6,523 nt of DNA from Hyphomicrobiales bacterium (lineage in GTDB: Bacteria; Pseudomonadota; Alphaproteobacteria; Rhizobiales; Xanthobacteraceae), in assembly GCA_003164375.1 (NCBI GenBank), contig PLTE01000085.1, forward strand, positions 1 to 6,523. Direction: 5' to 3'. The position numbers and the translations under genes are program-made. Each line of letters opens with the position of its first letter. Within the stretch, counting starts at the first letter, position 1. Shown here in pieces: positions 1 to 4,147 of this stretch. The notes beneath the pieces were generated by a model. That model did no database searches, had not been told where the DNA came from, and saw nothing but the letters and a program-made list of their open reading frames with translations.

Positions 1-566
1 TTTTGCGTGAGCATGGTGCGCACCTGCACCGGCGAGGTGTGGGTGCGGAGCAGCATGCGCGAGCCATCTTCCTTGGGATTGAAGAAGAACGTGTCGTGCA
101 TCAAGCGCGCCGGATGGTCTTCCGGGAAATTGAGCTTGGTGAAATTGTAGTCGTCGGTCTCGATGTCGGGACCTTCGGCCACCGCAAAACCCATGTCGGC
201 GAAGATCGCCGTCAGTTCGTCGATCACCTGGGTGATCGGATGCACGCGGCCGATCTCGGCCGGCGCCTCGCGCACCGGCAGCGTGACGTCAATGCTCTCG
301 GAATTAAGCCGCGCTTCAAGTGCCGCACCTTTGAACGCGTCGCGGCGCGCGCCGAGCGCGGCATTGACGCGATCCTTGAGTCCGTTGACGAGCGGCCCTT
401 GAGTCTTGCGCTCCTCGGGTGCGAGCGTACCGAGCGTTTTCAACAGCGCGGTGATCGAGCCGTTTTTGCCAAGCGCCGCAACGCGCACCGCTTCGAGCGC
501 CGGCTCATCGCCGGCAGCGGCGACCGCGGCAAGGATTTCCGTTTCAAGCTGGGCGGTGTCGGTCAT
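1..566 (-). CDS. pheS: Phenylalanyl-tRNA synthetase alpha subunit, N-terminal part (partial)
   Basis: PheS forms the cytoplasmic alpha2beta2 enzyme with PheT and charges tRNA-Phe with phenylalanine. Only the first 188 codons are present; the gene runs off the left edge. Translating the minus strand from the ATG at 566-564 gives MTDTAQLETEILAAV. Residues 1-90 look like the helical tRNA-binding coiled-coil arm. From about residue 105 (IGRVHPITQVIDEL) the class II catalytic core begins, with the family-typical stretches EGPDIETDDYNFTKLNFP (131-148), HPARLMHDTFF (151-161) and LLRTHTSPVQVRTM (172-185, motif 2 region with its Arg). The start lies 5 nt after the stop of the DinB-like gene, so the two are probably co-transcribed and perhaps translationally coupled; only a weak GGA-type ribosome site is visible. 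pheT would be expected further left. Identity is secure from motifs. Confidence 0.95.
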   Translation of the reverse strand, partial: MTDTAQLETEILAAVAAAGDEPALEAVRVAALGKNGSITALLKTLGTLAPEERKTQGPLVNGLKDRVNAALGARRDAFKGAALEARLNSESIDVTLPVREAPAEIGRVHPITQVIDELTAIFADMGFAVAEGPDIETDDYNFTKLNFPEDHPARLMHDTFFFNPKEDGSRMLLRTHTSPVQVRTMLTQ

Positions 567-571
567 GGCGT

Positions 572-1072
572 TCAATCCGGCAGGAACGGCAGATCGGTGT
601 CGGACGGCTTACCGCCGGCCTGCGTCAGCATGCAATGGACCTGGCCGCGGTGATGAGTCTGATGATTGAACATATGGGCGACCAGAACCCAGCGCGGTTT
701 CGTCACGTCGCGGCCGGCGGCACCCGAAAAGTAGGTCATATCGTCTTCGAGCCAGGCGTCGTCGACCGCGTCGGCCCAGCCGAGAATCCGACTGTCGAAG
801 CTATTGCGCTCGGCTTTTAGATTTTCCCAATCCCCATACGCCGTGACCGAGTCCGCAATCCGCCCCGGCGGCTTCGGCACGTCGGTGAAGCGGCTCATCC
901 AGGCTTGGTCGCCCCAGAGCAAATGATTGAGCGTCTTCTCGATCGAGCCGAAGAAGGCGCCGCGCTCGCGCTGCCGTTCGGCAGCGGGCAGCCGGTCGGC
1001 GACGCCATAGAGATTTTCGTTCTGCCAGCGATTGTAGCGCGCCATGCGCTGCACATAAGCGCGATCAATCAT
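572..1072 (-). CDS. DinB-family (DinB/YfiT-like four-helix) protein
   Basis: A 166-aa protein, normal length for the DinB/YfiT-like metal-binding four-helix-bundle family, whose members include thiol-dependent transferases and many proteins of unknown role. The family's metal triad is visible as His50 (KTLNHLLWGD) and the HxxxH pair His137/His141 within HMFNHQTHHRGQVH; His133, His140 and His146 are nearby. The N-terminal YVQRMARYNRWQNENLY is also typical of the family. There is no signal peptide or membrane segment, so it is probably cytoplasmic. It starts 23 nt after the rplT stop and ends 5 nt before pheS, so it looks like part of the translation operon. The ribosome site before the ATG is weak (CGGA about 8 nt upstream). 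Substrate and thiol cofactor cannot be read from the sequence. The name reflects the fold and does not show SOS induction. Confidence 0.88.
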   Translation of the reverse strand: MIDRAYVQRMARYNRWQNENLYGVADRLPAAERQRERGAFFGSIEKTLNHLLWGDQAWMSRFTDVPKPPGRIADSVTAYGDWENLKAERNSFDSRILGWADAVDDAWLEDDMTYFSGAAGRDVTKPRWVLVAHMFNHQTHHRGQVHCMLTQAGGKPSDTDLPFLPD

Positions 1073-1095
1073 GGCCGCATCCGATCATGGCACGT

Positions 1096-1455
1096 TCACG
1101 CCGCGAGCGCGGATTTGGCCTGGCCGACAATTGCTTCGAACGCCACCGGCTCGGTGATCGCGAGGTCCGAGAGCACCTTGCGGTCGACGGTGATACCGGC
1201 CCTGTCGAGGCCGGCGATGAAGCGGCTGTAATTGAGCCCGAACGGCCGCACCGCGGCGTTGAGACGCTGAATCCACAGCGCGCGAAACGTGCGCTTCCTT
1301 CGTTTGCGGTCGCGGAAGGCATATTGGTTCGCCTTCTCCACCGCCTGCTTGGCGATGCGGATCGTATTCTTGCGCCGGCCCCGATAGCCCTTGGCGGCCT
1401 TGAGCACCTTTTTGTGCTTGGCATGAGTGGTGACGCCGCGTTTGACGCGTGCCAT
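1096..1455 (-). CDS. rplT: 50S ribosomal protein L20
   Basis: L20 is an early-assembly 23S rRNA-binding protein of the large subunit. The 119-aa product is full length and begins MARVKRGVTTHAKHKKVLK, followed by the basic KGYRGRRKNTIRIAKQAVEK and RDRKRRKRTFRALWIQRLN segments that form the long RNA-binding helix. The globular C-terminal half (from about residue 65, NAAVRPFGLNYSRFIAGL) is the part that in other bacteria also binds mRNA for autoregulation. The start is fixed by GAGGAG at 1468-1463, 7 nt before the ATG. It lies 61 nt after rpmI. That gap contains a small GCCGC/GCGGC hairpin (1497-1511) with no good T-run, so read-through is expected. Confidence 0.98.
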   Translation of the reverse strand: MARVKRGVTTHAKHKKVLKAAKGYRGRRKNTIRIAKQAVEKANQYAFRDRKRRKRTFRALWIQRLNAAVRPFGLNYSRFIAGLDRAGITVDRKVLSDLAITEPVAFEAIVGQAKSALAA

Positions 1456-1516
1456 GACTGATCTCCTCTGAAAAATCGCAAAACGCTGAAACAGACGCCG
1501 CCCGAAGCGGCCTCGG

Positions 1517-1717
1517 TCAACCGTTCGGCAAGAAGTATTTCTTGATGTTGTCGCCGTCGGTCTTGAACAGCACGTTGGTGCCGCGCAATTGGCGGATCTG
1601 CTTCTTGGTGCGCTTGATCATGCCGTGACGCTTGCGCGACTGCGCATAGAGGACCTTTCCGGTCCCCGTTATCTTGAAGCGCTTTTTGGCGCCCGACTTG
1701 GTCTTGATCTTGGGCAT
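1517..1717 (-). CDS. rpmI: 50S ribosomal protein L35
   Basis: L35 is a small, very basic large-subunit protein. The 66-aa product starts MPKIKTKSGAKKRFKITGTG, continues with the conserved SRKRHGMIKRTKKQIRQLRG, and ends KKYFLPNG, all as expected for the family. An in-frame ATG at 1807 would add 30 residues (MAARSAQSARAK...) unlike any L35. It is rejected because the ATG at 1717-1715 has AGGAG (1728-1724) 6 nt upstream and gives the standard length. It sits between infC (232 nt upstream) and rplT (61 nt downstream), the usual infC-rpmI-rplT order. The long upstream gap may contain its own promoter and a regulatory leader. Confidence 0.97.
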   Translation of the reverse strand: MPKIKTKSGAKKRFKITGTGKVLYAQSRKRHGMIKRTKKQIRQLRGTNVLFKTDGDNIKKYFLPNG

Positions 1718-1779
1718 TTGGCTCTCCTGATAATGCGCGCCGAGCCGCGGCGATCGATGCGATCGCGGGCCTTTTGCGC

Positions 1780-1824
1780 GTGCTGATTGAGCACTTCGCG
1801 CCGCCACGGCAGCCCTTAATCAGC
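1780..1824 (-). promoter_or_regulatory. Possible alternative RNA structures in the rpmI leader
   Basis: Reading the minus strand, GCTGATT (1824-1818) can pair with AATCAGC (1788-1782) across 29 nt. The same downstream bases also lie inside a short local hairpin GTGCT-caatc-AGCAC (1794-1780). The two pairings share bases and exclude each other, as in attenuator-like leaders. L20 is known to bind rpmI leader mRNA in E. coli and B. subtilis. Whether this leader is an L20 target is inference; the stems are short. Confidence 0.25.
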
Positions 1825-1843
1825 CGGGCGGCGAGAGGGCGCG

Positions 1844-1872
1844 GTTATGGCAGAGGGCACGGGCGATGGCAA
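1844..1872 (-). promoter_or_regulatory. Candidate promoter for rpmI-rplT
   Basis: On the minus strand, TTGCCA (1872-1867) and CATAAC (1849-1844) are separated by exactly 17 nt. They match the sigma-70 consensus hexamers at 5/6 and 4/6. Transcription would begin near 1837, giving a leader of about 120 nt before rpmI. The position fits a second promoter inside the infC-rpmI-rplT cluster. In GC-rich DNA such matches also occur by chance, so this is only a candidate. Confidence 0.3.
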
Positions 1873-1949
1873 GAAAGCCGATGGCCGCAAAAAGCCAAGG
1901 CAGCGCCGAGGGTTACCGCGACGCCGCCGTCTTCTGTAGCGGCTAAAGC

Positions 1950-2489
1950 TTAGCGCGGCGCCAAAACCATGACGACTTGGCGGCCTTCAAAGCGCGGTTC
2001 CTGCTCGATTTTGGCGATTTTGACGGTATCGCCTTTGACCCGGTCCAAGAGCTTATAGCCAAGCTCCTGATGGGCCATTTCGCGGCCGCGGAACCGCAAG
2101 GTGACCTTGACCTTGTCGCCTTCCTCGAAAAACCGCTGCATCGAGCGCATTTTCACGTCGTAGTCGTGATCGTCGATCATCGGCCGCAGCTTGATCTCCT
2201 TGATCTCGACGACCTTCTGCTTTTTGCGCGCCTCGGCGGCTTTCTTCTGCGCCTGATATTTGTATTTGCCGTAATCGAGGATTTTGCAGACCGGCGGGAC
2301 CGAATTTGGCGCGATCTCCACAAGATCGAGCCCGGCCTCCTGCGCCAAGGCAATAGCGGCTGCGATTTCGGTGGCGCCGTGGTTGACGCCGTCTTTATCG
2401 ATGAGTTGGACCTCGCGAACGCGGATCTCCTCGTTGATGCGCGGCCCCTCCTTGGGAGCAGGCTGCGCGGCTCTGTTCGGGCGACGAAT
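1950..2489 (-). CDS. infC: Translation initiation factor IF-3, ATT start
   Basis: IF-3 binds the 30S subunit, prevents premature 50S joining and proofreads the start codon and initiator tRNA. From the ATT at 2489-2487 the product is 179 aa, essentially the E. coli length. It reads (M)RRPNRAAQPAPKEGPRINEE, then the N-domain (about residues 15-85) with the family signature KILDYGKYKYQAQKK. A Lys/Arg-rich linker helix (AAEARKKQK) follows. The C-domain (about 93-177) begins EIKEIKLRPMIDDHDYDVK and includes KVKVTLRFRGREMAHQELG. The nearest upstream in-frame ATG (2585) would add 32 residues of non-conserved sequence and has no comparable ribosome site. AAGGAG lies 9 nt before the ATT. E. coli infC also uses AUU, which allows IF-3 to repress its own synthesis; the same control is likely here. 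First gene of the infC-rpmI-rplT cluster. Confidence 0.96.
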   Translation of the reverse strand: MRRPNRAAQPAPKEGPRINEEIRVREVQLIDKDGVNHGATEIAAAIALAQEAGLDLVEIAPNSVPPVCKILDYGKYKYQAQKKAAEARKKQKVVEIKEIKLRPMIDDHDYDVKMRSMQRFFEEGDKVKVTLRFRGREMAHQELGYKLLDRVKGDTVKIAKIEQEPRFEGRQVVMVLAPR

Positions 2490-2504
2490 GGGTATTCTCT
2501 CCTT
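2487..2504 (-). promoter_or_regulatory. infC ribosome binding site with ATT start codon
   Basis: Minus strand AAGGAG (2504-2499) is followed 9 nt later by ATT CGT CGC CCG (start at 2489). An ATA codon two codons earlier (2495-2493) is in frame but sits too close to the Shine-Dalgarno sequence. No ATG, GTG or TTG lies near this strong site in frame. The combination decides the start and predicts autoregulation by IF-3 through discrimination against the AUU codon. Confidence 0.8.
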
Positions 2505-2658
2505 TTGGCCGTTGCGACTTACGGGCGAACGCGGAAGATCGGGAGTTTTTGCCCGCAAGTCAACGGCAATGCGCTGAGCGTGCATGGTGCGGGGGTGTGG
2601 AGCATAATCTGCGTCATGATTTATGGTCCGTCACTTATGCGTGCGAACAAAGCCCAAG

Positions 2659-3441
2659 ATGAACGATAACGGCCTGAAATTCCTTCACATTGGCGAAACG
2701 GGCGGCCGGCGCGCGATCGCGGTGCGCGCGCAAAGCGGTACAGGCCCAGGCTTGTTCTGGCTCGGTGGCTTCAACTCGGACATGAAAGGCACCAAGGCGC
2801 AGGCGCTCGCCGATTGGGCGGCGCAACAAAGCCGCGCCTGCGTTCGGTTCGATTATTCCGGTCACGGCGAGTCGGAAGGCGCCTTCGCCGACGGCAGTAT
2901 CGGCCGCTGGCTCGCCGACAGCCTCGCTGTGTTCGACGCGTTCTGCCGTGGGCCGCAGATCCTCGTCGGGTCGTCGATGGGCGGCTGGCTCGCGCTACTC
3001 CTGGCGCGGGCCTTGCGGCAGCGCGGGCAGGCCGGGGCGGCGAGCCCGGCCGGGATGGTGCTGATCGCGCCGGCGGTCGATTTCACGGAGGAATTGATGT
3101 GGAAGCGCTTCACGCCCGAGATCAAGCGTCAGCTTGAAGACAACGGTTTTTGGATGCGGCCGTCCGAATATGCGACGCAGCCCTACATCATCACCAGGCA
3201 TTTGATCGAGGAAGGCCGTAACCACCTCCTGCTCGGCGGCATGATCGAAACCGGCTGCCCGGTGCGCATTCTGCAGGGCGTCGAGGATGCAGACGTGCCA
3301 TGGCAACATGCCAAAGCGCTGGTCGCGCGGCTCGCCCGCGACGATGTGGTGCTGACACTGGTCAAGGACGGCGATCACCGCTTGTCGCGGCCGGAAGACA
3401 TCGAGCGGATGATTCACGCGGTCGCGGAGTTTTGCGCATGA
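2659..3441 (+). CDS. Alpha/beta-hydrolase (serine esterase/thioesterase type)
   Basis: A cytoplasmic alpha/beta-hydrolase, 260 aa from the ATG at 2659. Substrate unknown, but the GLFWLGGFNSDMKGTKA opening and FDYSGHGESEG oxyanion-side loop resemble the bacterial ABHD10-like group. The catalytic triad is visible: nucleophile elbow GSSMGGW (Ser106), Asp210 in the QGVEDADVP strand-turn, and His240 in GDHRLSRPED. An in-frame ATG at 2623 would add MVRHLCVRTKPK. That extension is basic, not part of the fold, and has no Shine-Dalgarno sequence, so the inner start is preferred; its own ribosome site is also poor. A CATAAT box at 2603-2608 could be a -10 element, but no good -35 accompanies it. The gene diverges from infC. 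Its last codons and stop come from a palindromic repeat shared with the space before the convergent PilZ gene. The fold is secure, the subfamily less so. Confidence 0.9.
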   Translation: MNDNGLKFLHIGETGGRRAIAVRAQSGTGPGLFWLGGFNSDMKGTKAQALADWAAQQSRACVRFDYSGHGESEGAFADGSIGRWLADSLAVFDAFCRGPQILVGSSMGGWLALLLARALRQRGQAGAASPAGMVLIAPAVDFTEELMWKRFTPEIKRQLEDNGFWMRPSEYATQPYIITRHLIEEGRNHLLLGGMIETGCPVRILQGVEDADVPWQHAKALVARLARDDVVLTLVKDGDHRLSRPEDIERMIHAVAEFCA

Positions 3442-3482
3442 TCCCGAAAAGTGGATCCCGGTTTTCGGAAAAGATCATGCGC
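3434..3482. repeat. 49-bp palindromic intergenic repeat
   Basis: Outer arms GCGCATGATC (3434-3443) and GATCATGCGC (3473-3482) are perfect inverted repeats. Inner arms CCGAAAA (3444-3450) and TTTTCGG (3462-3468) continue the stem around an 11-nt loop, with four unpaired A on one side. From memory, near-identical palindromes are scattered between genes in Bradyrhizobium, Rhodopseudomonas and relatives. It lies between two convergent genes, so it could act as a bidirectional transcription stop or mRNA stabiliser. It overlaps the last three codons of the hydrolase. Confidence 0.85.
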
Positions 3483-3490
3483 CGCTAAAA

Positions 3491-3844
3491 TCACTCCGCC
3501 GCGGCTTCGCCTTCGAACGCCACGCCGAGCAGATTGTCGGTGCGCCAGACCACGCGGCAAGGCCGACGGGTGCGGCCGAGCTCGAAGGTCAGTTCGAAAT
3601 TCTCCGGAATGCCGTAGGTGTTCGCCAATTTCAGGCAGGCGCCGCCCGAGGTGATGTTCTGCACGGTGCAATGCATGACCGACGAGCGGCGCGGCAGAAT
3701 GATCTTGGCATTGCGCAGCACGCGGGTGCGGCCCACGTTTCTGCGCTCCAGGTTTTCGTCGTCAACCCCGTCGATCATTCTAGCCGCCTGCGTAAGGTCG
3801 AACCCCGGCAGGTTGCTCTGTATCAAGCAAATGTTACGGATCAT
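3491..3844 (-). CDS. PilZ-domain protein (putative c-di-GMP receptor)
   Basis: A 117-aa single-domain PilZ protein. PilZ domains bind cyclic di-GMP and act as small effector modules in motility, polysaccharide and envelope control. The RxxxR part is seen as Arg35-N-V-G-Arg39. The second motif, usually [D/N]xSxxG, is NITSGG (63-68), so Thr65 replaces the usual Ser. The beta-barrel continues through HCTVQNITSGGACLKLANTYGIP and ends RVVWRTDNLLGVAFEG. About 32 residues precede the domain (MIRNICLIQSNLPGFDLTQ...). No earlier start is available because a stop lies upstream. An alternative start is Met23 (3778), with weak AGGCGG upstream. The ATG at 3844 has no Shine-Dalgarno sequence and abuts a long hairpin. 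It originally lay downstream of the tRNA-Arg gene that is now split by the island. Confidence 0.88.
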   Translation of the reverse strand: MIRNICLIQSNLPGFDLTQAARMIDGVDDENLERRNVGRTRVLRNAKIILPRRSSVMHCTVQNITSGGACLKLANTYGIPENFELTFELGRTRRPCRVVWRTDNLLGVAFEGEAAAE

Positions 3845-3896
3845 CGAATAGCCGATGCCGCCGCAGGTTAATGGCGGCGGATGCGGCGCCTATTCG
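3845..3896 (-). promoter_or_regulatory. Imperfect hairpin directly upstream of the PilZ gene
   Basis: Outer arms CGAATAG (3845-3851) and CTATTCG (3890-3896) and inner arms CCGCCGC (3858-3864) and GCGGCGG (3874-3880) form a nested inverted repeat with a 9-nt loop and an asymmetric internal loop. The outer arm touches the PilZ start codon, so in mRNA it would cover the ribosome-binding region. It could be a translational control element. It could also be a decayed palindromic repeat or a processing site linked to the former tRNA transcript. Confidence 0.45.
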
Positions 3897-3930
3897 CGAG
3901 CAAACGCTAACGCTTTGTTGACCATGAAAA

Positions 3931-3980
3931 TGGCGCGCCCGAAGGGATTCGAACCCCTGACCTCTGCCTTCGGAGGGCAA
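3931..3980 (-). pseudogene. 3' fragment of tRNA-Arg(CCG): island attachment site (att)
   Basis: Reading the minus strand, TTGCC-CTCCGAA-GGCAG (3980-3964) is an anticodon stem-loop with anticodon CCG (Arg codon CGG). It is followed by the variable loop, then the T-arm AGGGG-TTCGAAT-CCCTT, the 3' acceptor strand CGGGCGC, discriminator G and encoded CCA (3933-3931). A complete gene would need GCGCCCG and a D-arm to the right of 3980; neither is present. The identity to a tRNA therefore stops at the anticodon stem, the usual crossover zone for P4-type integrases. This is the original 3' end displaced from its 5' half by island insertion. The intact, reconstituted tRNA should lie at the far end of the island. 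Confidence 0.85.
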
Positions 3981-4093
3981 TCCTCTAGGTTTGCAGCGGC
4001 CTGTAGCAAGCAGCCGCGGATTGATAAAATTCCCATATAATCGTTGTTTTTCCTTGACGACCATTGCCTTTGTTTGCAAGGATTTGCGACAAC

Positions 4094-4130
4094 CTGCTAG
4101 CTATGCGCTTGCTAGGCTTCCCTAGCTAGC
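4094..4130. promoter_or_regulatory. Inverted CTAGC repeats upstream of the integrase
   Basis: GCTAGCTA (4096-4103) and TAGCTAGC (4123-4130) are perfect inverted copies. Nested inside are GCTAGG (4111-4116) and CCTAGC (4121-4126). This dense CTAG cluster ends 7 nt before the integrase Shine-Dalgarno sequence. It could be an operator for the excisionase-like protein, an accessory recombination site, or a hairpin in the integrase leader. CTAG is normally rare in many bacterial genomes, which makes the cluster stand out. Confidence 0.45.
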
Positions 4131-4147
4131 GGGTTCGGGAGGGCGCG

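Noticed and set aside
3..653. Long plus-strand open frame (216 aa)
   Set aside because: It is antisense to pheS and the end of the DinB-like gene. Its Arg/His-rich composition reflects GC-rich codon shadows, and pheS motifs on the other strand are unmistakable.
1065..1520. Minus-strand 151-aa frame overlapping rplT
   Set aside because: It is a frame-shifted shadow of rplT with Arg/Ser-rich low-complexity sequence; rplT itself has the ribosome site and the conserved protein.
1835..1925. Small hydrophobic minus-strand peptide between infC and rpmI (PWLFAAIGFLAIARAL)
   Set aside because: A stop lies just before it and there is no usable start codon or ribosome site, so it is not a supported gene.
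1977..2669. Plus-strand 230-aa frame with hydrophobic runs that looks like a membrane protein
   Set aside because: It is the exact antisense of infC. The apparent hydrophobic stretches (VVVVIVDH, LLDLDDLLL) are complements of the IF-3 charged segments.
3931..4010. A complete tRNA-Arg gene
   Set aside because: The 5' acceptor strand complementary to CGGGCGC and a D-arm are missing to the right of 3980, so only a 3' fragment is supported.
4021..4059. Integrase promoter from TATAAT (4036-4041) or TTGACG (4054-4059)
   Set aside because: The TATAAT has no -35 box at 16-18 nt and TTGACG has no -10 at the right spacing; neither makes a convincing pair.
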